Translations under genes and position numbers: made by a program | DNA from: Actinomycetospora succinea | GTDB lineage: Bacteria > Actinomycetota > Actinomycetes > Mycobacteriales > Pseudonocardiaceae | NCBI RefSeq assembly: GCF_004363095.1 | Contig: NZ_SNYO01000016.1 | Coordinates: 25,307-89,306, forward strand | Length of the DNA stretch: 64,000 bases | Reading direction: 5' to 3' | The notes under the pieces: model-generated | Database searches by the model: none | The model's input: the letters and a program-made list of their open reading frames with translations, nothing else | Told to the model about the DNA's origin: nothing | Part shown: positions 25,690 through 33,688 of the stretch, piece after piece | Position numbering within the stretch: position 1 is the stretch's first letter | Layout of the letters: every line of letters starts with the position of its first letter

Positions 25690-27098
25690 GCCCCCGCACG
25701 CGCGCCTCGATCGTGGTGGTCGGCGACTGCCTGCGCGACGTCGACGTCGTCGGCGCCGTGGAGCGGCTGTGCCCGGACGCGCCGGCGCCGGTGCTGTCTT
25801 TCCGCGAGCGTCGGGAACGTCCCGGCGGCGCGGGGCTGACCGCGCTGCTCGCCGCGCGCAGCACCCGGCGCCCCGTGCGCCTGGTGACCGCGCTCGGGTC
25901 GGACGAGCCCGAGCTCCGCGCGCTGCTGGCCGGTGTCGACGTCGTCGCCGTGCCGAGCGAGGGCACGACGCCGACCAAGACGCGGATGCTCGCCGACGAC
26001 CGGGTGCTCATGCGCGTGGACTCGGGGGGCCTCTCCTCGGCCGCGGCCGACGGTGCGGCCGTCGACGCCATCGCCGGCGCCGGCGTCGTGCTGGTCTCCG
26101 ACTACGGCCGCGGTATGACCGCCGACCCGGCGATCCGCGAGGCGCTCACCGAGGCGGCCACGCGCGTGCCCGTCGTCTGGGACCCGCACCCGAACGGCGC
26201 CCCGCCGATCCCCGGCGCCACGCTCGTCACCCCGAACCTGTCCGAGGCCCGTGGGTATGTGAGTGGAATTCCCGGCTATAGCCGGGAATTCCACTCACAT
26301 GGGTTCCCGCAGGAGCCCGCCGAGCTCGGGGACGCGCTGCGCGAGCACTGGGACGTCGACGCCGTCGCCGTGACCGCCGGGCGCGACGGTGCGGTCCTGC
26401 GCAGCGCCACCGGCACCTCGGTGACGCCCGCCGACCCCGCGACCGGCGGCGACCCCTGCGGCGCCGGCGACCGGTTCGCCGCGAGCGTCGCGGTCGCCCT
26501 CGCCGAGGGATCGGCCGTCGACGACGCCGTGCGCCGCGGGGTCGCCGACGCCGCCGCGTTCGTCGCCGCCGGGGGTGCGGCGGGGCTGGACGACGAACCC
26601 GAGCCCGCCAAGCAGGACACCGACGTCGTCGCCGCCGCCCGTGCCCGCGGCGCCACCGTCGTCGCCACCGGCGGCTGTTTCGACCTCCTGCACGCCGGGC
26701 ACGCCCGGACCCTCGCCGCCGCACGACGCCTGGCCGGCGAGGACGGCGTGCTCGTCGTCTGCCTCAACTCCGACGCCTCGGTGCGCCGCCTCAAGGGTCC
26801 CGACCGGCCCGTGGTCGCCGAGGCCGACCGCGCCGAGATGCTCGCCGCGCTCGCGTCCGTCGACGCCGTCGAGGTGTTCGACGAGGACGACCCGCGCGCC
26901 GTGCTCGACCGCCTGCGCCCCGACGTCTGGGTCAAGGGCGGCGACTACGCCACCGACGAACTTCTCGAGACCCCGCTGGTGCGCAGCTGGGGCGGAGAGG
27001 TCGTCGCCGTGCCGTACCACGCGGGCCGCTCGTCGACCCGGCTGCTGGCCCGCCTCGAGCCGACCACCGACCCCGTCCCTTCGGGAGGAACGACATGA
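25686..27098 (+). CDS. hldE: HldE-like heptose kinase/adenylyltransferase, divergent copy with palindromic insert
   Basis: This 470-residue two-domain protein starts at GTG 25686 in a GTGA overlap with gmhA. The PfkB kinase domain (residues 1-310) has VVVGDCLRDVDVVGAVER, RPGGAGLTALLAAR, VSDYGRGM and the catalytic GGDPCGAGDRFAAS. The cytidylyltransferase-fold domain (about 330-455) has TGGCFDLLHAGHARTL, LNSDASVRRLKGP and VKGGDYA. It would phosphorylate heptose 7-phosphate at C1 and adenylylate the 1-phosphate. The kinase N terminus differs from the canonical copy at 28302. Residues about 190-206 (GYVSGIPGYSREFHSHG) come from an in-frame palindrome between the TPNLSEA motif and the next helix. 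Confidence 0.87.
   Translation: MSPRTRASIVVVGDCLRDVDVVGAVERLCPDAPAPVLSFRERRERPGGAGLTALLAARSTRRPVRLVTALGSDEPELRALLAGVDVVAVPSEGTTPTKTRMLADDRVLMRVDSGGLSSAAADGAAVDAIAGAGVVLVSDYGRGMTADPAIREALTEAATRVPVVWDPHPNGAPPIPGATLVTPNLSEARGYVSGIPGYSREFHSHGFPQEPAELGDALREHWDVDAVAVTAGRDGAVLRSATGTSVTPADPATGGDPCGAGDRFAASVAVALAEGSAVDDAVRRGVADAAAFVAAGGAAGLDDEPEPAKQDTDVVAAARARGATVVATGGCFDLLHAGHARTLAAARRLAGEDGVLVVCLNSDASVRRLKGPDRPVVAEADRAEMLAALASVDAVEVFDEDDPRAVLDRLRPDVWVKGGDYATDELLETPLVRSWGGEVVAVPYHAGRSSTRLLARLEPTTDPVPSGGTT
26257..26300. repeat. Palindromic element, copy 4 (in frame inside hldE-like gene)
   Basis: This is a perfect 44-bp palindrome with left arm ATGTGAGTGGAATTCCCGG, core CTATAG at 26276-26281 and an exactly complementary right arm. 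The stem sequence differs from copies 2, 5 and 6, yet every position is paired, so the structure is conserved rather than the sequence. The host frame reads through it without a stop. Confidence 0.9.
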
Positions 27099-27784
27099 CC
27101 AGCAACCCCGGCACCGTCCTCGTCACCGGCGGCTCGTCCGGCCTCGGCGCCGCCGTGGCCGACGCCGTCGCCGCCGCGGGCGGCACCCCCGTCGTCCTCG
27201 ACCTCAAGGCCCCCGACGCCGGGCACGCCTTCGTCGAGGTCGACCTCGCCGACACCCGTGCCGCCGAGTCCGCCGTGGCCCGCGCGAGCGAGCAGGTCGG
27301 CGGCCTCGACGCCGTCGTCACCGCCGCCGGCATCGACCGCTGCGGCAAGCTCGTCGACGTCGACGCCGGCGAGTGGGACCGCGTGATCGCGGTCAACCTG
27401 CTCGGCACCGCCGCCGTCGTCCGCGCCGCGCTGCCCGAGCTGGAGTCGCGGCGCGGCAAGGTCGTCACCGTCTCCTCGACCCTCGGGGTCAAGGCGGTGT
27501 CCGACGCGACCGCCTACTGCGCCTCGAAGTTCGGCGTCGTCGGCTTCACCCGCGCGCTCGCCGCCGAGACCGCGGGCCGCGTCGGCGTGACCCTGCTGGT
27601 CCCCGGCGGCATGTGGACCCACTTCTTCGACGACCGCCCCGACCAGTACAAGCCGGGTGCCGACGCCAAGCTCAACGACCCCGCGCAGACCGCCGACGCC
27701 GTGCTCTATGCGCTGACCCGCCCCGCGGGCAGCGAGATCCGCGAGCTGGTGGCCACCTCGTCGGAGGAGGGCTCGTACCCGTGA
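27095..27784 (+). CDS. Short-chain dehydrogenase/reductase
   Basis: This 229-residue classical SDR starts at ATG 27095, overlapping the HldE-like stop by 4 bases, with GGGAGGAACGAC upstream. It has VLVTGGSSGLGAAVADAVAA (cofactor fold), VTAAGIDRCG, VTVSSTLGVKAVSDATAYCA and the catalytic YCASK, then LLVPGGMWTHFFDD. It probably reduces or oxidises a sugar or sugar nucleotide of the heptose pathway, an inference from coupling only. Its convergent neighbour STAS ends 8 bases away. Confidence 0.88.
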   Translation: MTSNPGTVLVTGGSSGLGAAVADAVAAAGGTPVVLDLKAPDAGHAFVEVDLADTRAAESAVARASEQVGGLDAVVTAAGIDRCGKLVDVDAGEWDRVIAVNLLGTAAVVRAALPELESRRGKVVTVSSTLGVKAVSDATAYCASKFGVVGFTRALAAETAGRVGVTLLVPGGMWTHFFDDRPDQYKPGADAKLNDPAQTADAVLYALTRPAGSEIRELVATSSEEGSYP

Positions 27785-27792
27785 TCCGGGTG

Positions 27793-28158
27793 TCAGCGCA
27801 GGTCGGCGACCGCGGCGTCGGCGTCGGGGTAGGTGTCGAACAGCTCGGTGAGCCCGGTGAGGCTCAGCGCGCGGCCCGCGGTGCGCGGCACCCCGGCCAG
27901 GCGCAGCTCGCCCTCGCGGGCGATCGCGGACTCGCGCTCGGCGATGAGCAGCGCGAGCCCGGCCGAGCCCATGAACTCGACGCCGGAGAGGTCCAGCACC
28001 ACGTGCCGGGCGCCGGCCTGCACCTGCTGCTGGATCGCGCTGCGCAGCGGGGTCGCGGTGGCGGTGTCGACGTCGCCGACCGGGCGCACCACCGCGATCT
28101 CCGGACTCAGCAGGCCCGCGGACACGGCGGTGTCGGGTGTCGGCTGGTCGTCGGCCAT
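27793..28158 (-). CDS. STAS-domain anti-anti-sigma factor
   Basis: This 121-residue protein starts at ATG 28158, five bases after GGGAG. The fold is typical: IAVVRPVGDVDTATATPLRS, HVVLDLSGVEFMGSAGLALL (phosphorylatable Ser in the FMGSAGL loop) and LSLTGLTELFDTYPDADAAV. It should antagonise RsbW-like anti-sigma factors when unphosphorylated. It is encoded alone, inside the heptose region, on the opposite strand. Which of the two RsbW-SigF pairs it serves is open. Confidence 0.88.
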   Translation of the reverse strand: MADDQPTPDTAVSAGLLSPEIAVVRPVGDVDTATATPLRSAIQQQVQAGARHVVLDLSGVEFMGSAGLALLIAERESAIAREGELRLAGVPRTAGRALSLTGLTELFDTYPDADAAVADLR

Positions 28159-28301
28159 CGGCACTCCCGGGACGGACGAGTCACCCCGTCAGCGACAGAA
28201 CGAAGGGCGACAGTACCGAGGCCGCCTGCCCCACGCCGTACGGCGGGAACGCGTGCCGCCGACCGCACCCGTGCGGGTTCCCCCGGAAGGACGGATGGTT
28301 G

Positions 28302-29810
28302 ATGGCCGCGCCGGAGATCGACCGCGCCACCACGACCCTGGACGCCGCACCGCTCGCCGCCGACCTGCCCGCCCGCCTGGCCGCCGCGGCCCCGCGGGTG
28401 GTCGTGCTGGGCGACGCCGTGCTCGACCAGTGGCTGACCGGGCCGTCGAAACGCCTGTCGCGCGAGGCGCCGGTGCCGGTCGTCGAGGTCGACCACACCC
28501 GCGGCTCGCCCGGCGCCGCCGCCAACACCGCCGCCAACCTCGCGGCGCTGGGCGCGCGGACCGAGCTGGTCTCGGTGCTCGGCGACGACGCCGACGCGGC
28601 GACGGTGCGCGAACTGCTCGCGACGTACGGCGTCGGCACCGACGGCGTCGTCACCGACCCGACCCGTCCCACCGCGGCCAAGCGCCGGGTGCTCGCCGAC
28701 GACGCGCTCGTCGCCCGCTTCGACACGACGACCCGCGGCCGGCTGGGCGACGCGGCGCGCGACGCCGTGCACGCCGCCTTCCGCCGGGCCGTGGAGGGCG
28801 CGGACGCGGTGGTCGTCTGCGACTACGACGGCGGGTCGCTCGACGGTGTCGTCGACCTCCTCGGCCCGCCGGGGGAGCGCTCCTACCGGCTCGTCGTCGA
28901 CGCCCACGACCCGGCGCGCTGGACGCCGGCGCGCCCCGACGTCGTCACGCCCAACGCCGGCGAGGCGGCGACGCTGCTGGGCCGGGATCTCGGTGGGCCC
29001 GACCGGGTCGCCGCCGCCGAGGCCGCGGGCGCCGAGCTGCGGGAACGTTCCGGGGCCGGCGCGGTCGTCGTCACCCTCGACCGCGACGGCGCGCTGCTGC
29101 TGCCCTCCGACGGGGACGCTCCGGCCCATCGCACGTTCGCGCGCCCGTCGCCGGAGGCCAACACGTGCGGGGCGGGCGACACGTTCACCGCCGCGCTGGT
29201 GCTCGCGCTCGCCGCCGGCACCCCGGCGGCCACCGCCGTCGAGCTGGCCCAGGCCGCCGCCGACGTCGTGGTGGGCCGGCCCGGGACCTCGGTGTGCGGG
29301 ACCGGCGAGCTCGCCGAGCGCGTCGCCGCTGCGGAGGGCCCGCTGCTCGACGCGACATCGCTCGCGGCGATCGTCGACGAGCAGCGCGTCGCGGGGCGGC
29401 GGGTGGTGTTCACCAACGGCTGCTTCGACGTCGTGCACCGCGGGCACATCGCGTCGCTGAACCAGGCCAAGCGCCTCGGCGACGTGCTGATCGTGGCGCT
29501 GAACTCCGACGCCTCGGTGGCGCGGCTGAAGGGCCCGTCACGGCCGGTCAACCCGCTCGCCGACCGGGCGGCGGTGATCGGCGCGCTGAGTTGCGTCGAC
29601 CACGTCACCGTGTTCGACGACGACACCCCCGCCGAGCTGCTCGAGCTGCTCGAGCCCGACGTCTACGCGAAGGGCGGCGACTACACGCCCCAGATGCTGC
29701 GCGAGTCCGCGACGGTCGGCGCCTACGGCGGGCGGGTCGTCATCCTCGACTACCTGCCCGACCGGTCGACGAGCGCGATCGTGGAGCGGATCCGCGGTGA
29801 TCTTCCGTGA
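28302..29810 (+). CDS. hldE: Bifunctional heptose-7-phosphate kinase / heptose-1-phosphate adenylyltransferase (HldE)
   Basis: This 502-residue protein starts at ATG 28302 behind GGAAGGACGG. The canonical kinase domain has VVLGDAVLDQWLTGPSKRLS, the substrate motif REAPVPVVEV, GSPGAAANTAANLAALGA and NTCGAGDTFTAALVLAL. The adenylyltransferase domain has FTNGCFDVVHRGHIASL, LNSDASVARLKGPSRPV and YAKGGDYTPQML. Order and size match E. coli HldE. It makes ADP-D-glycero-beta-D-manno-heptose from heptose 7-phosphate together with GmhB. The next gene, a GT2, overlaps by 4 bases. It is the second HldE-type gene within 3 kb. Confidence 0.93.
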   Translation: MAAPEIDRATTTLDAAPLAADLPARLAAAAPRVVVLGDAVLDQWLTGPSKRLSREAPVPVVEVDHTRGSPGAAANTAANLAALGARTELVSVLGDDADAATVRELLATYGVGTDGVVTDPTRPTAAKRRVLADDALVARFDTTTRGRLGDAARDAVHAAFRRAVEGADAVVVCDYDGGSLDGVVDLLGPPGERSYRLVVDAHDPARWTPARPDVVTPNAGEAATLLGRDLGGPDRVAAAEAAGAELRERSGAGAVVVTLDRDGALLLPSDGDAPAHRTFARPSPEANTCGAGDTFTAALVLALAAGTPAATAVELAQAAADVVVGRPGTSVCGTGELAERVAAAEGPLLDATSLAAIVDEQRVAGRRVVFTNGCFDVVHRGHIASLNQAKRLGDVLIVALNSDASVARLKGPSRPVNPLADRAAVIGALSCVDHVTVFDDDTPAELLELLEPDVYAKGGDYTPQMLRESATVGAYGGRVVILDYLPDRSTSAIVERIRGDLP

Positions 29811-30631
29811 TCGACGTCCTGGTGCCCACGCGGAATCGACCCGTTGAGCTCGCGACCACGCTGGCCGGGCTCGCGGCGCAGACCGGGGTGGACTTCTCGC
29901 TGACGATCTCCGACCAGTCCGACGGCGACGCCTCGTGGGAGACGCCGTCGGCGTGGACGGTGATCCGGTGGCTGCGCCGGCGCGGCGTCCCGGTGGCGCT
30001 GCACCGCCACCTCCCCGCGCGGGGGATGGCCGAGCAGCGCGCGTTCCTGCTCTCGTGCGCGTCGGCGCCCGAGGTGCTCTACCTCGACGACGACGTGTGG
30101 CTCGAGCCCGGCGCGCTGGCGCGGCTGCACCGGGCGCTGGGGGAGCTGCGGTGCGGGATGGTCGGGGCGGCGATGCAGGCGCTCGGGCACGCCGAGGACC
30201 GGCGGCCGCACGAGGTGGGGTCGTTCTCGGTCTGGGACGGCCCCGTGGAGCCGGAGAGGCTGGTCAAGGACGGCCCGGGCTGGGACCGCTGGCGCCTGCA
30301 CAACGCGGCGAACGGGCTGCACCTCGCCGAGGCGGTGGACGTCGACGGGCCGGGGCGCGCCGTGCCGTCGTCCGAGGTCTACGTGCCCTACAAGGTGGCC
30401 TGGGTGGCCGGGTGCGTGCTGTTCGACCGCGCTCGCCTGGTGGAGGCCGGCGGGTTCGAGTTCTGGCGCGACGTGCCCCCGGACGCGCACGGGGAAGACG
30501 TCTACTCTCAGCAGCAGGTCATGGCGCGGTCCGGCGCGGCGGGCATCCTGCCCGGCGGCGCGTACCACCAGGAATCCCCGACGGCCCTCCCCGACCGCGG
30601 CGTCTCCGCCGTCGACGCCTTGGCGACGTGA
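29807..30631 (+). CDS. Family 2 glycosyltransferase
   Basis: This 274-residue GT-A enzyme starts at GTG 29807, coupled to hldE. It has IDVLVPTRNRPVELATTLAG at the N terminus, VLYLDDDVWLEPGALARLHR (DxD metal site) and WVAGCVLFDRARLVEAGGFE, followed by PDAHGEDVYSQQQVMARSG. It probably adds a sugar in the same heptose-containing glycan. The TGA stop at 30629-30631 lies 6 bases before a palindromic element. Confidence 0.9.
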   Translation: MIDVLVPTRNRPVELATTLAGLAAQTGVDFSLTISDQSDGDASWETPSAWTVIRWLRRRGVPVALHRHLPARGMAEQRAFLLSCASAPEVLYLDDDVWLEPGALARLHRALGELRCGMVGAAMQALGHAEDRRPHEVGSFSVWDGPVEPERLVKDGPGWDRWRLHNAANGLHLAEAVDVDGPGRAVPSSEVYVPYKVAWVAGCVLFDRARLVEAGGFEFWRDVPPDAHGEDVYSQQQVMARSGAAGILPGGAYHQESPTALPDRGVSAVDALAT

Positions 30632-30637
30632 GCGACC

Positions 30638-30683
30638 TATGTGAGCGAACTTTGGGGCCATAGCACCAAAGTTCGCTCACATA
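30638..30683. repeat. Palindromic element, copy 5 (codirectional intergenic)
   Basis: This 46-bp near-perfect palindrome runs TATGTGAGCGAACTTTGGGG to its complement, with two mismatched pairs and the core CCATAG. It lies between the GT2 gene and the AbiEi-like gene. Together with copy 6 it brackets the AbiEi-like gene. Confidence 0.88.
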
Positions 30684-30729
30684 CCCCGAGTGATGGAGCC
30701 GGACGGCACCGGCCTGCGTCGAACGTCGT

Positions 30730-31695
30730 ATGGACGACTTCGACGACTGGCAGCGGATGCTGGCGGCCGAGCACCGCATCGTGACGCGGGCCCAGCTGCT
30801 CGCGCAGGGCTTCACCGACGACGGGATCCAGGCCCAGCTGGACGCGAATCGATGGGAACGGGTGCGCGAGAGCGTCTACGCGCTCTTCACCGGCCCGCTG
30901 TCGCCGGAGGCGAAGCGCGCCGCGGCGCTGCTGGCGTGCCGGGGCGGCGCCCTGCTGAGCCACGAGACCGCGGGCGAGCTGCACGGTTTCCTGGAGCCCG
31001 ATCCGGAGCAACCGGTCCACGTCACCGTTCGCTATGGCTGCTCGGCTGTGCGGCTGGACGGCGTCAAGGTGCACCGATCCCGCGCCTTCGCCCACATCGG
31101 TGTCGACGGCAGTGACCCGCCGATCACCAGCCGGGTGCACACGGTGCTGGACCTCGCGGTGGCGGCGCCGGACGCGCGGGAAGCGATGCGACGGGCCCAC
31201 CAGTTCGCCCTCGATGCCGGCGTCCATCCGCTCGCCCTCGAGCAGGCGATCGATCTCCGCCGGCCGACACGTCATCGTCGCGCCATCACGGACGCGGTGA
31301 CGCTGCTGCGGGACGGCGTTCTCTCTGAACTAGAGCACCGCTACCTCGTCGACGTCGAGCAGGCGCACGGGCTCCCGATCGGCCGTCGCCAGGCGCCGGT
31401 GCTGGTGGACGGCGTCCGCCGCTATGAGGACATCACCTATGACCTCCCCGGCGGGCGGGTGACCGCGCGACTGGACGGGTTTGGCACCCACCGTGACCCG
31501 CGAACGGCCCTGGTCGACCGCCGGCGCACCGTCGCGGCCGCCGTCTCCGGCGAGGTCTCGGTGCCCTTCGGCTGGGACGAGGTCACGAGGTTCCCGTGCC
31601 GCACCACACGCGAGGTGGAGTCGCTCCTGCGCGCCGTCGGTTGGGAGGAGCCGCTGCGTCCGTGCGGCCTATGTGAGCGAACTTTGGGGCTATAG
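30730..31695 (+). CDS. AbiEi-type wHTH protein with degenerate DUF559-like C-terminal domain
   Basis: This 321-residue protein starts at ATG 30730. The N-terminal part (RIVTRAQLLAQGFTDDGIQA then VRESVYALFTG and RGGALLSHETAGELHGF) matches the AbiEi_4/transcriptional-repressor wing-helix found in type IV toxin-antitoxin antitoxins. The C-terminal part (LSELEHRYLVDVEQAHGLPI, YEDITYDLPGGRVTARLDGF) resembles the Vsr-like DUF559 nuclease fold, but the usual catalytic ExDG reads ARLDG, so it may be inactive. No toxin gene is adjacent. The final eight residues and TAG stop are supplied by palindromic copy 6. Confidence 0.75.
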   Translation: MDDFDDWQRMLAAEHRIVTRAQLLAQGFTDDGIQAQLDANRWERVRESVYALFTGPLSPEAKRAAALLACRGGALLSHETAGELHGFLEPDPEQPVHVTVRYGCSAVRLDGVKVHRSRAFAHIGVDGSDPPITSRVHTVLDLAVAAPDAREAMRRAHQFALDAGVHPLALEQAIDLRRPTRHRRAITDAVTLLRDGVLSELEHRYLVDVEQAHGLPIGRRQAPVLVDGVRRYEDITYDLPGGRVTARLDGFGTHRDPRTALVDRRRTVAAAVSGEVSVPFGWDEVTRFPCRTTREVESLLRAVGWEEPLRPCGLCERTLGL

Positions 31696-31717
31696 CCCCA
31701 AAGTTCGCTCACATAGG
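31668..31717. repeat. Palindromic element, copy 6 (perfect, convergent junction)
   Basis: This is a perfect 50-bp palindrome: CCTATGTGAGCGAACTTT, then GGGG, core CTATAG (31690-31695) and the exact reverse complement. It supplies TAG 31693-31695 to the AbiEi-like gene and, on the minus strand, the ATG TGA ending of malQ (TGA at 31711-31709). It is the most intact copy and a strong hairpin on either strand. Confidence 0.95.
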
Positions 31718-33646
31718 GCGTGCGCGGAGGGACTCGGCGACGGCGAGGACGCGGGGGTCGGTGAGGAGCGCGTCGAGGGGGCGGGAGAGGGGGATGCGCC
31801 AGTTCGGGTAGGCGTCGACCGTCCCCGGCAGGTTCGGCTGGCGCACATCGCCCAGGACGTCGGTGAACGCCGCGAGGACGATCCGCGAGCGGGCCGTCGC
31901 GAGCAGCTGGTGCATCGCCAGGATCACGGCCTCCGGGTCCGAGGCGTCGACGTCGAACCCCTCCGAGGCCAGCAGACCGAGCAGCTCATCCCGGTCCCGC
32001 GACGCCGCCACCCGCGCCGCGTCCACGTCGTCGAGCAGCCCCGCCTCCGCGCGCGCCCGCACGTGCTCGTCGGCCAGGAACCCCGCCGCCGTCGGGAGGT
32101 CGTGGGTCGAGACGCTCGCCAGCGTCTCCGGGTGCCATTCCCGCGGCGGCAGGAGGTCCCCGGAGGACGAGCGCTGGAACCACAGCACCGCGCAGCCCAG
32201 CATCCCGTGCTCCGCGAGGCCCTCAGTGACCTCCGGCTCCACGGTCCCCAGGTCCTCGCCGACCACGACCGCACCGGCCCGCGACGCCTCGATCGCCGCC
32301 ACCGCGAGCATGGCCCGCGCGTCGTAGTGCACGTACGCGCCCTCGCGCGCCCCGCGACCCGGCGGGATCCACCACAGCCGCCAGAGCCCGGCGACGTGGT
32401 CGACGCGCAGTCCGTCGGCGTGGCGCAGCACCCCGCGGATCATCGAGCGCAGCGGCGCGTACCCCGAGCGCGCGAGCGCATCCGGGCGCCACGGCGGCAG
32501 CGCCCAGTCCTGGCCCTGCTGGTTGAAGTCGTCGGGCGGCGCGCCGACCGACACCCCCGGCGCCAGCGCGTCCGCGAGCGTCCACGCGTCCGCGCCGCCG
32601 GCCGAGCACCCGACGGCGAGGTCGGCGATCAGCCCGACCGCCATCCCCGCACCCGCCGCGTGCGCCGCCGCCAGCTGCTCGTCGGCGAGCTGCAGGCACC
32701 ATGCCCAGAACAGCACCCGGTCGGCCAGCTCACGGCGCGCGCCAACGACACCGGAGTCGCCGAGGAAGCGCAACCCCGTAGGCCACCCGTGCACATCACT
32801 GCCGTGCCGTTCCGCCAGCGCGTACCAGGTGGCGACGTCGCGCAGCTCGGGCTCGAGGGCGTCGACCGCCGACACCCCGTCCGACGAGAACGGCCACAGC
32901 ATCTCCAGCGCCGCCCGCTTCGCCGCCCACACCGCGTCGTGGTCCACGAGGTCGCCCGGCGGCGGCCGCAGCGCGTCCACGTCATCCCGGACCGGCGACG
33001 GCGCCGCCGCGTAGGCGGGGACGTCGGCGACCCGCACGTACAGCGGGTGCAGGAACCGCCTGCTCGACGGCGAGTACGGCGACGCCTCGACCTCCGGCGA
33101 CAGCGCGAGCGCGTGCAGCGGGTTGACCAGCAGCGCGCCCGCGCCCTGTGCGGACGTGCCGGAGAGCAGCGACCCGAGGTCCGCGTAGTCCCCGCACCCC
33201 CACGACTGCTCCGAGCGCACCGCGTAGAGCTGCACCATCCAGCCCCACGTCGGCGGCGGCGCTTCCAGCCGCGGCGGCGCGACGATCAGCGCGACGTCCT
33301 GCTCGCCGCAGGTGAGCCGGTGGTAGCCGACGGGCAGATCGGACGGCACCGACGACACGGATCGCTCGGTGCCGTCCTCGAGCGTCACGATCCCGGCGGA
33401 CGGGAGCGCCCGTCCTGAACCACGATCCACCACCACCGTCGCCGGCAGGGCGTCCGGGTCGGCCGACCGCACGGCGTCCAGCGCGGACGCCAGCGCGTCG
33501 GGTGTGGTCGCGTCGACGTCGAGGGCGGTCAGGACGTCGAGGACGACGCAGCGGTCGACCTCGACCTCACGCTCGTCGGCGTCGCGGTAGCGCACCGCCA
33601 CCCCGTGGGCGGTGGCGAGCTCGGCGAGCTCGGGCTCGACGGGCAC
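31709..33646 (-). CDS. malQ: 4-alpha-glucanotransferase (amylomaltase)
   Basis: This 645-residue GH77 enzyme starts at GTG 33646. The catalytic-domain markers are YAVRSEQSWGCGDYADLGSL, NPLHAL, ASPYSPSSRRFLHPLYV, ADGLRVDHVAGLWRLWW (nucleophile Asp), VVVGEDLGTVEP (acid/base Glu) and STHDLPTAAGF (third Asp). The about 130-residue N-terminal extension is usual in actinobacterial MalQ. It transfers maltodextrin segments between glucans in the cytoplasm. Its stop codon lies inside palindromic copy 6. Confidence 0.95.
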   Translation of the reverse strand: MPVEPELAELATAHGVAVRYRDADEREVEVDRCVVLDVLTALDVDATTPDALASALDAVRSADPDALPATVVVDRGSGRALPSAGIVTLEDGTERSVSSVPSDLPVGYHRLTCGEQDVALIVAPPRLEAPPPTWGWMVQLYAVRSEQSWGCGDYADLGSLLSGTSAQGAGALLVNPLHALALSPEVEASPYSPSSRRFLHPLYVRVADVPAYAAAPSPVRDDVDALRPPPGDLVDHDAVWAAKRAALEMLWPFSSDGVSAVDALEPELRDVATWYALAERHGSDVHGWPTGLRFLGDSGVVGARRELADRVLFWAWCLQLADEQLAAAHAAGAGMAVGLIADLAVGCSAGGADAWTLADALAPGVSVGAPPDDFNQQGQDWALPPWRPDALARSGYAPLRSMIRGVLRHADGLRVDHVAGLWRLWWIPPGRGAREGAYVHYDARAMLAVAAIEASRAGAVVVGEDLGTVEPEVTEGLAEHGMLGCAVLWFQRSSSGDLLPPREWHPETLASVSTHDLPTAAGFLADEHVRARAEAGLLDDVDAARVAASRDRDELLGLLASEGFDVDASDPEAVILAMHQLLATARSRIVLAAFTDVLGDVRQPNLPGTVDAYPNWRIPLSRPLDALLTDPRVLAVAESLRARPM

Positions 33647-33688
33647 AGGCGTCTCCCTGGAGCAGGTCGTGGGGGAACGCGCAGGATG

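Noticed and set aside
28107..29447. 446-codon antisense frame over hldE
   Set aside because: Low-complexity Arg/Gly/Val sequence opposite a canonical HldE.
10801..31717. CRISPR array from repeated palindromes
   Set aside because: Copies are thousands of bases apart, stems differ in sequence, and there are no spacers or cas genes.
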